Assembly: GCA_035632955.1 (NCBI GenBank)
Contig: DASQFU010000131.1
Location: 1-14,192 of the forward strand
Length of the DNA stretch: 14,192 nt
Source of the DNA: DASQFU01 sp035632955
GTDB lineage: Bacteria > Eisenbacteria > RBG-16-71-46
Direction: 5' to 3'
Shown here: positions 1 through 7,204 of the stretch, in pieces
Position numbering within the stretch: position 1 is the first letter of the stretch
How the letters are laid out: each line of letters starts with the position of its first letter
Made by a program: the position numbers and the translations under genes
Notes under the pieces: generated by a model
Database searches by the model: none
What the model was told of the DNA's origin: nothing
The model's input: only the letters and a program-made list of their open reading frames with translations

Positions 1-362
1 CGCCTAACGAGTAGTAGACAGTTCCGGTTATCCGGATCCACAGCGGCGGCTGGCCCGGATAGCCAGAGCCCCGCCACTGCGATGCGGTCAACGGCCTGCG
101 CGCCACCAGCATCGGACGCCGCTCCAAGTCGTGTAGCAGGATACGCAGGCGAATGCGCGCCGTCTATCATGTCACTTGAACCTCTCGCATGGCATCAGCC
201 TGCAGCGAGGCTCGGCTGCGTCGGCTCGCTGCCCAGCGGCTCGATGGGCACCCGTCGGCGCGCCCGCAAGAGTCCGCGCGCGGCGTTTGCCGTGCTCAGC
301 CGGCGCAGGGATAGAGCGGGTCGCCCTTGTCCTCGACGGCGAGATACGGGGGAGCGGGAGAC
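1..362. other. Left-edge region without a supportable gene
   Basis: I see no convincing gene here on either strand. The open frames are rich in Arg, Ala, Pro and Ser, lack domain motifs, and read like GC-rich noise. There is no tRNA cloverleaf and no CRISPR-like repeat. The only structure I noticed is an imperfect hairpin at 26-64, listed separately. The region lies beyond an integrase remnant and may be decayed mobile-element or flanking DNA; that origin is an inference. Confidence 0.5.
26..64. repeat. Imperfect inverted repeat (hairpin)
   Basis: GGTTATCCGG (26-35) pairs with CCGGATAGCC (55-64), with one mismatch. Inside it, CAGC (41-44) pairs with GCTG (49-52) around a four-base loop. The two stems are separated by unequal unpaired bases (36-40 and 53-54). 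No T-tract follows on either strand, so it does not look like a standard intrinsic terminator. Function unknown. Confidence 0.35.
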
Positions 363-494
363 CTCGCCCATCGTTGCCGGGTGGCGGTTGTCATGAAAGA
401 GGACGAAGCGTCGCACCCAGCCGGCGTAGGCCTTCCCAGTCCGACGGTTGTAGAGACGCAGCCGGATCACGGCGCGCACGGGGTCGAGGAGGCG
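363..494 (-). pseudogene. Remnant of an integron-type tyrosine recombinase (N-terminal domain only)
   Basis: The minus strand, starting eight bases past the thiolase stop, encodes a short stretch matching the N-terminal SAM-like DNA-binding domain of integron-type integrases. It reads RLLDPVRAVIRL, then RLYNRRTGKAYAGWVRRF, then LFHDNRHPATMGE. Family members typically carry R-x-R-H-Y-S-x-R-T-E-x-A-Y-x-x-W-I-R-R-F followed by F-H-x-x-R-H-P-x-x-M-G, so nearly every anchor position is kept. Similarity stops after MGE, about 44 codons in. The expected E-V-x-x-F-L and the catalytic domain with its R-H-x-x-R...Y residues are absent from all frames downstream. No intact start or SD is evident. It is therefore a broken fragment, probably left by recombination or deletion at the edge of the catabolic island. 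The assignment rests on pattern recognition of the motif. Confidence 0.62.
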
Positions 495-501
495 CGGTGG
501 G

Positions 502-1662
502 CTAAGTCCGCTCGGTCCGCTCCAGGACCATCGCGGCGCCCATGCCGCCACCCACGCACAAGGTGGCGAGGCCGTAGCGACCCTGCGTGCGCGCGAGCTC
601 GCGGAGCAGCGTGCCGACCAGCCGGGCGCCGCTCGCGCCCAGCGGGTGACCGAGAGCCAGCGCGCCGCCGTTCACGTTGAGCCGGTCTTCGGGAAGGCGT
701 AGCTCGCGAGTCACCGCCAGGACCTGCGAGGCGAAGGCTTCGTTGAGCTCGACGCGATCCATCCGCTCCAGTGCGAGGCCTGCGCGCGCGAGCGCGATGG
801 GAACGGCTGCAACAGGACCGATGCCCATCAGCGCGGGATCGACGCCGGCCACGGCGTAGGACACGAAGCGACCGAGCGGCTGGAGCCCGAGCTCCGTGAC
901 GGTGGACGTCGAGGCGACGACCAGCGCCGACGCCCCGTCGCTGGTCGGGCAGGCGTTGCCCGCCGTCACCGTCCCACCTTCCGCGAACGCGGGGGCGAGC
1001 GCCGCGAGCCGCTCCAGCGTCGTGTCGGGCCTGATGGAATCGTCGGCGCGCACCTCCACGCTCTGACCCTCGCCGGGAACGACGACACTCGTGATCTCCT
1101 CCGCGAAGATCCCGCTCGATCGCGCCAGCTCGGCGCGGCGATGGCTCCGAAGCGCCCACGCATCCTGCTCCTGGTGCGAGATGCCGTAGCGCTGGGCGAC
1201 CCGCTCCGCGGTCGCGCCCATGGCGATGTAGATGTCGGGGCGGTGCTCCATCCAGACCGGGTTGGGAGAGGGCTTCACACCTCCCATCGGAATGCGCGAC
1301 ATGCTCTCGACGCCGCCGACCAGGACCAGCGACGCCTCTCCGAGTCGAACCTTGGCGCACGCGATGGCGGTGGCCTCGAGACTGCTCGCGCACAGGCGCG
1401 TTAGCGTCATCGCGGGGACGTGGTCGGGCAGCCCGGCGCCGAGCGCGATTGCCCGCGCCACGTTGCGCCCTTGCTCCGCTTCGGGGTACGCGCAGCCGAC
1501 GATGACGTCGTCGACCCTCTCGCGGGCGCGCTCGGGAAGGTCGGCCAGCAGGCGCTGGAACAGTCCCGCGAGCAGGTCGTCGGGACGTGCCATTGCCAGC
1601 GCGCCTTTGCCGGCGCGCGTGAACGGCGTCCGCGTCGCGCCGCAGATCCAGGCTGTTTCCAC
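502..1662 (-). CDS. Acetyl-CoA acyltransferase (thiolase)
   Basis: A thiolase of 386 residues, the usual length for degradative thiolases. It cleaves a 3-oxoacyl-CoA with CoA to release acetyl-CoA and a shortened acyl-CoA. The nucleophilic Cys is C91 in TRLCASSLEA, the catalytic His is H339 in ALGHPLGASGA, and the second Cys is C369 in TLCVGGGMGAAM. The NEAFA motif precedes H339. The first recognisable thiolase residues are ETAWICGATRTPF, so I take the GTG at 1662 as start; the longer open frame upstream runs into the VOC gene in another frame. It is the last gene of the minus-strand arm, 20 bases after the VOC stop. Its likely job is the final thiolytic step on dicarboxyl or hydroxy acyl-CoA made from the anthranilate ring. 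The exact substrate is inferred from context only. Confidence 0.93.
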   Translation of the reverse strand: METAWICGATRTPFTRAGKGALAMARPDDLLAGLFQRLLADLPERARERVDDVIVGCAYPEAEQGRNVARAIALGAGLPDHVPAMTLTRLCASSLEATAIACAKVRLGEASLVLVGGVESMSRIPMGGVKPSPNPVWMEHRPDIYIAMGATAERVAQRYGISHQEQDAWALRSHRRAELARSSGIFAEEITSVVVPGEGQSVEVRADDSIRPDTTLERLAALAPAFAEGGTVTAGNACPTSDGASALVVASTSTVTELGLQPLGRFVSYAVAGVDPALMGIGPVAAVPIALARAGLALERMDRVELNEAFASQVLAVTRELRLPEDRLNVNGGALALGHPLGASGARLVGTLLRELARTQGRYGLATLCVGGGMGAAMVLERTERT

Positions 1663-1682
1663 GTCTCGTCTCGGGCTCGCTG

Positions 1683-2615
1683 TCAGCGCCCGTTGACGCG
1701 CTTCCAGCCGGCCCTCGGATCCGGGATCGGCGTCAGTCTCGCTTCGATCTCGGCGCGCCTCGGCTCGAACCACGGCGGCAGAATCAGCCTGGTGCCGAGC
1801 TGCTCTTCGGAGCCGTCGCGGGCGAAGCCGGGGCCGTCGTCGGCGATCTCGAACAGGATGCCACTCGGCTCGCGGAAGTAGATCGAGTGGAAGTAATGGC
1901 GGTCGATGATCGGCGTCGCGTGGACCCCGAGCTCGTTCAACCGTTCGTGCCACGCCGGATGCTCGGCCATCGTCGTGCCCCATGCCACGTGATGCACCGT
2001 GCCCGCGCCGGGAGCGCCACGCTGCGGCGGCAGGGGGTCGAGCGTGTAGGTGCCGCCCCGGCGGCGCCCGCGCAGCTCCCACGCGCTCTCTCCAATCGAC
2101 GTTGCGCCGAGCACCTCTTCCAGCAATGGCCGGCTCCGGTCCGGCGCGCCATACGCGCGCACGCCTTCGAAGCCCCGGAGAGCATGGTCGCGCGGGATCT
2201 CCGGATGATCGGCGATCAGTGGCTCATCGCGGGTCGCGATCACGTTCAGCTCGTGTTCGAGCCCTTCGGGATCGGCGAAGCGCAGGCGACCGTCCTCGCG
2301 CTGCGTCGCGAGGCCCTCGGCCGCGAGCCGTCGCTCCCAGAACGCGAGCGCGCCCGCCGAGCCCACGCGCCACAGCACGCGATGGACCATGCCCGACCCC
2401 GCGCGACCGCGTGCGGCGTGCGGATAGCCGAAGAACGTGATGTCCGCGCCCGGCTTGCCGTGCTCGTCCGAATAGAACAGGTGATAGATGTAGGGGTCGT
2501 CCTGGTTGACGCTCTTCGCCACCAGGCGCAGCCCCATCACCCGCGTGTAGAAGTCGACGTTCTTCAGGACGTCGCCGGTGATGCACGTGACGTGGTGGAC
2601 GCCTTCGAGCTTCAT
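1683..2615 (-). CDS. VOC-superfamily protein, ring-cleaving dioxygenase-like (glyoxalase/bleomycin resistance fold)
   Basis: A protein of 310 residues with two vicinal-oxygen-chelate modules: roughly 1-125, opening with VHHVTCITGD, and roughly 145-265, containing GTVHHVAWG. Likely metal ligands are H8, H209 and E256 (in ILFEIADDGPGF). This matches the two-His, one-Glu site of extradiol-type or glyoxalase-like enzymes such as the LinE/MhqO group. The ATG at 2615 overlaps the ligase stop in an ATGA arrangement and has GGAG about seven bases upstream, so the start is well supported and translation is probably coupled. A ring-cleaving dioxygenase is not expected in the 2-aminobenzoyl-CoA route, where the ring is dearomatised first and then opened without a dioxygenase. 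Its substrate is therefore open: a side branch, another aromatic, or detoxification of a quinone or hydroxylated by-product are possible. Confidence 0.88.
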   Translation of the reverse strand: MKLEGVHHVTCITGDVLKNVDFYTRVMGLRLVAKSVNQDDPYIYHLFYSDEHGKPGADITFFGYPHAARGRAGSGMVHRVLWRVGSAGALAFWERRLAAEGLATQREDGRLRFADPEGLEHELNVIATRDEPLIADHPEIPRDHALRGFEGVRAYGAPDRSRPLLEEVLGATSIGESAWELRGRRRGGTYTLDPLPPQRGAPGAGTVHHVAWGTTMAEHPAWHERLNELGVHATPIIDRHYFHSIYFREPSGILFEIADDGPGFARDGSEEQLGTRLILPPWFEPRRAEIEARLTPIPDPRAGWKRVNGR

Positions 2616-4207
2616 GATCGATCTCCGACGTGGGACGTTCTCGCGGCGTCCTGGGTTCCGGCGGTCGGTGCCGAACCCACGCCGCGCAGTCGGCCCCGAT
2701 CCACCTTGCCCAGATGCGTGCGTGGCAGAGCGTCGACGAACACGACGTCGCGCGGGTGCTTGTAGGGCTCGAGTCGGTCGCGCACGAACGCCTTCAGCTC
2801 CTGATCGAGCCCATCCCGATGCCGGCGACAAACGACGTACGCCAGCGGCTTGACCAGTCCGTTCGCATCCGTCATCCCGACCACGGCGGCTTCCGCGACG
2901 TCGGGATGCTGGAGCAGGCAGCCTTCCACTTCCTGGGGGACGAGCCACTTCCCGGACACCTTGAGCATCTCGTCCCCGCGCCCGCAGTAGGTCACGGCGC
3001 CGTCCGCATCGATGCGGATCAGATCGCCCGAGACGTACCACTCGCCGCGAAACGCCTGCATTGTCTTCTCCATGTGTTGCCAGTAGCCGATCGCGCGCGA
3101 CGCGCCGCGCACCCAGAGCCAGCCGGTCTCCCCGGCCGGCAGCTCACGGCCGTGCTCGTCGCACACTTTCACCTCGAATCCCGGCACCACCGTCCCGAGT
3201 GTTCCGGGCCGGACGTCGCCCGGCCGGTTCGAGATGAAGATGTGCCACATCTCGGCGGTCCCGAGCCCGTCGAGCAGCTCGACGCCGAACGTGGCCTTCC
3301 AGCGCTCGTAGAGTTCGACCGGCAGCGCTTCGCCGGCGGTCGTGCACACGCGCACGCACGAGAGATCCTGCGCGCGCGCGTCCGGATGCGACACCATCTT
3401 GTTGATCATGGTCGGCACGTTGATCAGGACCGTCGGCCGGTGGCGGCGAATGCGCTCGAACACCGCCTCGACCGTGGGCGGCTCGGGAAACAGCACCGCC
3501 GCGCCACCGGCGGCGAACGGGAAGAACAGATTGGATCCGGTCGCGTAGCCAAAGTAGAGCTTCGGCACCGAGAGCGTGAGGTCGTCATCCGTGTAGCCGA
3601 TCACTCCCGCGCCGTAGAGAGACGTCGTGTTCGCGAACGACTGGTGCGTTTGAACGACGCCCTTCGGCCGCCCGGTCGTGCCGCCCGAGAACAGCCACAG
3701 CGCCGGATCGTCGCGGTGGCAGGGGAACGTCTCCAGCGCCGGCGACGCGGCCGCGAGCCGCCGATCGAAGTCCGGATCGCCGGCAACCAGGACCGTCTTT
3801 GTGAGGCGCGCGCCTCGAGCGGCATCGAGAAACGCGGCGGCCGTGTCGCGATGCGTGACCACCGCGCGCGCGCGTGTGTACTCCAGCATCGGGCCGATGT
3901 CGCCGGCCGGCAGCGCCGGATTGACCATGACGACCACGGCGCCGAGCTTGAGCGTGCCGAACAGCGCGCCGACGTACTCCGGAGCGTCGGGCAGCGCGAT
4001 CAGGACGCGATGCTCGGGCTCGACGCCCGCCGTGGCCAGCAGATTGCCGAAGCGGTTCGCCAGTGCCTGGACGTCGGCGTACGACCACACGCCGGCGTCG
4101 GTGACCAGGGCCCGGCGCGAGCCCCGACCCTCGCGCACGCGGGCGTCGAGGAAGCGGTCCGCAATGTTCAGCTGTTCGGGCAGGTCGTTCGTCATGGTCG
4201 AATCCAC
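2612..4207 (-). CDS. abmG: Benzoate/2-aminobenzoate-CoA ligase (AMP-forming)
   Basis: An ANL-superfamily acyl-CoA synthetase of 531 residues that activates an aromatic acid through an acyl-AMP. Visible motifs are the phosphate loop SGGTTGRPKG (174-183), DGLGTAEM (313-320) followed by WHIFISNRPGD, which is characteristic of the benzoate-CoA ligase branch, YVSGDL (391-396), and the catalytic C-terminal Lys K501 in RTHLGKVDRG. With kynureninase and a 2-aminobenzoyl-CoA monooxygenase/reductase in the same island, anthranilate is the most likely substrate; benzoate or salicylate cannot be excluded from sequence. GTG at 4207 is the longest start and sits nine bases after a -10-like element. ATG at 4195 (527 residues) is an alternative. 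Neither has a clear SD. It is the first gene of the minus-strand arm, and its stop overlaps the VOC start by four bases. Confidence 0.9.
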   Translation of the reverse strand: MDSTMTNDLPEQLNIADRFLDARVREGRGSRRALVTDAGVWSYADVQALANRFGNLLATAGVEPEHRVLIALPDAPEYVGALFGTLKLGAVVVMVNPALPAGDIGPMLEYTRARAVVTHRDTAAAFLDAARGARLTKTVLVAGDPDFDRRLAAASPALETFPCHRDDPALWLFSGGTTGRPKGVVQTHQSFANTTSLYGAGVIGYTDDDLTLSVPKLYFGYATGSNLFFPFAAGGAAVLFPEPPTVEAVFERIRRHRPTVLINVPTMINKMVSHPDARAQDLSCVRVCTTAGEALPVELYERWKATFGVELLDGLGTAEMWHIFISNRPGDVRPGTLGTVVPGFEVKVCDEHGRELPAGETGWLWVRGASRAIGYWQHMEKTMQAFRGEWYVSGDLIRIDADGAVTYCGRGDEMLKVSGKWLVPQEVEGCLLQHPDVAEAAVVGMTDANGLVKPLAYVVCRRHRDGLDQELKAFVRDRLEPYKHPRDVVFVDALPRTHLGKVDRGRLRGVGSAPTAGTQDAARTSHVGDRS

Positions 4208-4216
4208 GGGCTGGTC

Positions 4217-4245
4217 AATATGGATGCGCGACCGGCGCGAGGCAA
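4217..4245 (-). promoter_or_regulatory. Candidate sigma70-type promoter for the ligase-VOC-thiolase arm
   Basis: Read on the minus strand, TTGCCT (4245-4240) and CATATT (4222-4217) are separated by 17 bases. Each matches four of the six consensus positions. CATATT ends nine bases before the GTG at 4207, so a transcript would start at or within a few bases of the start codon. This would explain the missing SD. The call rests on sequence pattern alone. Confidence 0.35.
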
Positions 4246-4329
4246 CCGCGATCGGCGCTGGCTTCGAATCATCGACCGCACGGCAGCAGACTGGCCAAGG
4301 TCGCCTTCCCCGCGCCGCGCCTCTCGCCT

Positions 4330-4335
4330 TATTGT
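4330..4335 (+). promoter_or_regulatory. Candidate -10 element for the plus-strand arm
   Basis: TATTGT, in an AT-richer patch of an otherwise GC-rich intergenic region, lies nine bases upstream of the ATG at 4345. That is the same spacing as the -10-like element on the opposite strand. I see no good -35 at 16 to 18 bases and no SD before the ATG, so a leaderless or extended -10 start is possible. Weak evidence. Confidence 0.28.
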
Positions 4336-4344
4336 CCTACCTTC

Positions 4345-5163
4345 ATGATTCCCGGGCTCAAACTGATGGCCGTGCTCGCCCATCCCGACGACGAATCACT
4401 CGGCGTCGGCGGCGCGCTCGCCAAGTACGCCGCCGAAGGCATCGAGACCTCGCTGGTCACGGCGACGCGCGGCGACGCAGGTCGTTTCCATGCGCTGCGG
4501 GAGGGAGCCGAACATCCAGGGCGGGAAGGGCTGGGACGCATCCGCGAAGGCGAACTGCGGGCGGCGGCGAACGTGCTCGGAGTGCGCGACCTCTCAGTGC
4601 TCGACTACAAGGACGGCCAGCTCGATCAGGTCGATCCGCGGCCGGCGATCTCGGCGATCGCGGAGCACATCCGCCGGGTACGCCCGCACGTGGTCGTGAC
4701 GTTTCCTCCGGACGGCGCCTACGGGCATCCGGACCACATCGCCATATGCCAGTTCACGACCGCGGCGATCGTGGCGGCGGCCGATCCGGCGCATGACGGG
4801 GGCCACGGGTCTCCACACGCGGTCGCAAAGCTCTATTACATGGTGGCGTCCGAGTCGTTGGCGTCCGCCTATCAAGCGGCGTTCAAGAAGCTGATCTCGA
4901 AAGTGGACGGCATCGAGCGCGAGGGCGTGGCGTGGCCGGAGTGGGAGATCACGACCTGGGTCGACGCGCGGTCGCACTGGGAGACCGTGTGGCGCGCGGT
5001 CTTGTGTCACGAGTCCCAGGTCTCGGTGTTCGAGAACTTGAAAAAACTGACTCCCGAGCAACACCAGGCCCTGTGGGGGACGCAACAGTTCTACCGCGTG
5101 CTGAGCACGGTGAACGGCGGCAGGCGGCGCGAGGACGATCTGTTCGAAGGTCTGCGAGGATGA
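4345..5163 (+). CDS. PIG-L/LmbE family zinc-dependent N-deacetylase-like protein
   Basis: A 272-residue member of the PIG-L (LmbE-like) superfamily, whose known members remove acyl groups from amino-sugar or similar amides (MshB, BshB and PIG-L itself). It carries AHPDDE at 12-17 (metal ligands H13 and D16, general base D15) and YGHPDH at 126-131 with the third ligand usually in this motif. CHESQ at 221-225 resembles the C-terminal H-x-S-Q of the family. ATG at 4345 is chosen; an in-frame ATG at 4366 lies just before AVLAHPDDE. It is the first gene of the plus-strand arm and is separated from the next by about 100 bases, so it may be expressed partly on its own. The substrate is unknown. Because the island lacks KynB, amide or formamide hydrolysis on a pathway intermediate is a possibility, but only by context. 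Confidence 0.9.
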   Translation: MIPGLKLMAVLAHPDDESLGVGGALAKYAAEGIETSLVTATRGDAGRFHALREGAEHPGREGLGRIREGELRAAANVLGVRDLSVLDYKDGQLDQVDPRPAISAIAEHIRRVRPHVVVTFPPDGAYGHPDHIAICQFTTAAIVAAADPAHDGGHGSPHAVAKLYYMVASESLASAYQAAFKKLISKVDGIEREGVAWPEWEITTWVDARSHWETVWRAVLCHESQVSVFENLKKLTPEQHQALWGTQQFYRVLSTVNGGRRREDDLFEGLRG

Positions 5164-5265
5164 GAGCGGCGATCGTCCCGTGGAAACGTTCCTCGTGGTA
5201 GGTTTCGACACGAATTCGCGCGGTGGTTGGCGAGGCCGCGCCCCGGTCATTCGGAGCGAATGAAG

Positions 5266-6030
5266 ATGCCGATTCGCGAGCTGTGCGATCTGACGTGGGA
5301 AACGGTGCGCGATCTCGACCGGCCACACACGGTCGCGTTGCTCCCGGTCGGCGCGATCGAAGCCCACGGACCGCACCTTCCGCTCGGCACCGACGTCGTG
5401 ATCGCCGGGGCGATGGCTCGTGCCGCGGGCGTTCGCATCGAGCAGCACGGGCTCGGCGTCGTCCTGCTGCCGGCGCTGCCGTTCACAGCCGCTCCATTCG
5501 GGGCCGCGTTCGCCGGCACGCTGTCCGTGACGCCGGCCACGGTCACGGCGCTGATCATCGATCTCGCGCGGGAGCTCGCACGCCATGGCTTCGCGGCGCT
5601 GGCGATCGCCAACGCGCACCTCGATCCGACGCATCTCGGCGCGTTGGCGGCGGTCGTCACGCGCGCCCGCGAAGAGCGCCTGATTCCGGTCGTCTGTCCC
5701 GACCTGACGCGCAAACCTTGGGCAAAGCGACTGTCCGAGGAGTTCAAGACCGGCGCCTGCCACGCGGGCCGCTTCGAGGGGTCGATCGTGCTCGCCGAGC
5801 GCCCCGACCTCGTCCGCGACGACGTGCGAACGGCGCTGGCGCCGAACCCCGCATCTCTTTCCAACGCGATTCGCGCCGGAGCGCGGACGTTCGAGGAGGC
5901 CGGTGGGCCGCGCGCCTACTTCGGCTGGCCCGCCGACGCGACCGCCGAAGAAGGGCGCGCGAGCATCGAGGCGCTCGGTGAGATCCTTGCCGAGGCCGTG
6001 CGGGACGCGTTGGCGGAGCGAGCGGCGTGA
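5266..6030 (+). CDS. Creatininase-family metal-dependent amidohydrolase (candidate N-formylkynurenine formamidase)
   Basis: A 254-residue protein of the creatininase family, which includes creatininase, MftE and the archaeal formamide hydrolase ArfB. The metal site is visible: E32, H34 and H37 in IEAHGPHLPLGTD, with D43. A further His is in ANAHLDPTH (H118), with D120 where creatininase has a Glu, and then HAGRFEGS with E171. The usual N-G-H-G-G-N loop is replaced by NAHLDP, so it is a divergent subgroup. Start: GGAG at 5253-5256 suits ATG 5266 (nine-base gap) better than ATG 5260 (three bases); a TTG at 5227 also opens the frame. The stop overlaps the SDR start (GTGA). Since ArfB shows that the family can hydrolyse formamides and KynB is missing, I propose it as the kynurenine-releasing formamidase. 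This is inference. Confidence 0.88.
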   Translation: MPIRELCDLTWETVRDLDRPHTVALLPVGAIEAHGPHLPLGTDVVIAGAMARAAGVRIEQHGLGVVLLPALPFTAAPFGAAFAGTLSVTPATVTALIIDLARELARHGFAALAIANAHLDPTHLGALAAVVTRAREERLIPVVCPDLTRKPWAKRLSEEFKTGACHAGRFEGSIVLAERPDLVRDDVRTALAPNPASLSNAIRAGARTFEEAGGPRAYFGWPADATAEEGRASIEALGEILAEAVRDALAERAA

Positions 6031-6797
6031 GCCGCGGAACGCTCGCGGGGCGGGGTGTGATCGTCACCGGTGCGGGGCGAGGGATCGGCACCGCCGTCGC
6101 GCGCGCGCTCGCGGTCGCCGGCGCCAAGGTCGTGCTGGCAGCCAGAACGCAGCAGGAGATCGATCGGGTCGCTGCGGAGCTGCGCAGTCTCGGCTTCCAG
6201 ACATGCGCGGTCGTGTGCGACGTGACCCAGGAGGAGAGCGTGCGACGTCTCGGCGAGGCGGCACGCCAAGAGTTCGGCGCGATCGACATGTTGGTCAACA
6301 ACGCCGGCGGCGTGTCGTCGGCGCCGCTCGCGAAGATCACGCTGCAGGACTGGGAGCGAACGCTGGCCGTCAACGCGACCGGAACGTTTCTCTGCACGCG
6401 CGAGCTGGTGCCTGACATGGTGAAGCGCGGCTGGGGCCGGGTCGTCAACATCGCATCCGTCGCCGGGCTCAGGGGCGCGAAGTACGTCGCGCACTACAGC
6501 GCCGCCAAGCACGCGGTGATCGGTTTCACGCGCTCGGTGGCGCTGGAGCTGGCGGGCACCGGCGTCACCATCAACGCCGTCTGCCCGGGCTACGTGGATA
6601 CGCCGATGACGGAGCACACGGTGGCCAACGTGCAGAGCCGGGCCGGCCTCTCGCGCGAGCAGGCGCTCGCCGGCGTGCTTGCCACGACCGGGCAGGAACG
6701 GCTGATCGCGCCCGAGGAAGTCGCGGAAGCCGTGCTCGGCTTGTGTCGCGACGAGACGGCCAACGGCCGCGCCGTCGTTTTAGGAGCCGACGCGTGA
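6027..6797 (+). CDS. Short-chain dehydrogenase/reductase, likely 3-hydroxyacyl-CoA dehydrogenase-type
   Basis: A classical SDR of 256 residues with a Rossmann fold. The cofactor loop is TGAGRGIG (14-21), NNAGG is at 91-95, the catalytic triad is S144, Y157 and K161 (YSAAKHA), and CPGYVDTPM follows. AART after the second strand lacks the Asp usual in NAD-specific enzymes and has an Arg near the ribose, so NADP use is possible. GTG at 6027 overlaps the creatininase stop by four bases and has GGAG eight bases upstream, fixing the start. The C-terminus ends soon after GRAVVLGADA, slightly shorter than the usual ending with a D-G-G motif. In this operon it most likely oxidises or reduces a hydroxy/oxo group on the ring-derived acyl-CoA; the island has no other hydroxyacyl-CoA dehydrogenase. 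Confidence 0.92.
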   Translation: MSRGTLAGRGVIVTGAGRGIGTAVARALAVAGAKVVLAARTQQEIDRVAAELRSLGFQTCAVVCDVTQEESVRRLGEAARQEFGAIDMLVNNAGGVSSAPLAKITLQDWERTLAVNATGTFLCTRELVPDMVKRGWGRVVNIASVAGLRGAKYVAHYSAAKHAVIGFTRSVALELAGTGVTINAVCPGYVDTPMTEHTVANVQSRAGLSREQALAGVLATTGQERLIAPEEVAEAVLGLCRDETANGRAVVLGADA

Positions 6798-7204
6798 CGT
6801 TCGAGATCGTGAATCCCGAGTCGTTGGGGGCGCCCAAGGGTTGGAACAACGGGATCCTGGCGCCCCGCGATGGGCGCCTGTTGTTCGTCGCAGGCCAGGC
6901 GGGATGGGAGAGTCAGGCGGCGGGGGAGCCGCCGGGATTCGCCGCGCAGTTCGCGCGCGCGCTCGACAAGGTGCTCGTCGTCGTGCGCGCAGCCGGCGGC
7001 GAGCCGGCGAACGTCGCACGGCTCACGGTGTACGTGACCGATCTCGAGGCCTACCGGTCGAGCATGAAGCCACTCGGCGAAGCGTGGCGCGAACGATTCG
7101 GAAAGCACTATCCGGCGATGGCGCTGGTCGAGGTCAAGGGGCTCGTGGACCGCGGGGCCTTGCTCGAGATGGAAGCGACGGCGGTCATCGGAGGCTCCGA
7201 GTAG
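6794..7204 (+). CDS. RidA/YjgF-YER057c-UK114 family protein lacking the canonical Arg
   Basis: A 136-residue RidA-fold protein. Canonical RidA hydrolyses reactive 2-imino/enamine acids using an Arg in the P-A-R-S-x-V-E-V motif. Here the equivalent stretch reads HYPAMALVEV, so the Arg is Met (M109), while the later acidic residues (E125, E127 in LLEMEATAV) remain. It thus resembles Rid subfamilies without classical imine deaminase activity. GTG at 6794 is chosen because it overlaps the SDR stop (GTGA) and has AGGAG at 6782-6786, seven bases upstream; a longer frame starting further up lies inside the SDR gene. The product of the monooxygenase/reductase, 2-amino-5-oxocyclohexenyl-carbonyl-CoA, is an enamine, so a role in hydrolysing or protecting an enamine/imine intermediate is plausible but not shown. 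Confidence 0.9.
   Translation: MTFEIVNPESLGAPKGWNNGILAPRDGRLLFVAGQAGWESQAAGEPPGFAAQFARALDKVLVVVRAAGGEPANVARLTVYVTDLEAYRSSMKPLGEAWRERFGKHYPAMALVEVKGLVDRGALLEMEATAVIGGSE

Noticed and set aside
2..8. GCCTAAC at the left edge, matching the R'' core (RYYYAAC) of an integron attC site, with the hairpin at 26-64 nearby
   Set aside because: An attC needs a partner GTTRRRY downstream; I found none in the next 200 bases. The match is only seven bases, so an attC call is not supported despite the integrase remnant nearby.
297..372. Minus-strand frame ending in PPYLAVEDKGDPLYPCAG, which looked like a possible C-terminus of another gene fused to the integrase remnant
   Set aside because: Too short, no recognisable family, no start, and the frame upstream of it is not protein-like.
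82..396. Plus-strand open frame of 104 codons at the left edge
   Set aside because: Composition rich in Arg/Ala/Pro/Ser with no domain motif or SD; it runs antisense to the integrase remnant and looks like a chance frame in GC-rich DNA.
2630..4348. Long plus-strand open frame of 572 codons opposite the CoA ligase
   Set aside because: It is the antisense shadow of the ligase, whose full set of ANL motifs is in the minus frame; the plus frame has no family features.
5182..5192. GGAA-N3-TTCC inverted repeat in the gap between the PIG-L-like and creatininase-like genes, considered as an operator
   Set aside because: Four-base arms occur often by chance and there is no second copy in the divergent region.
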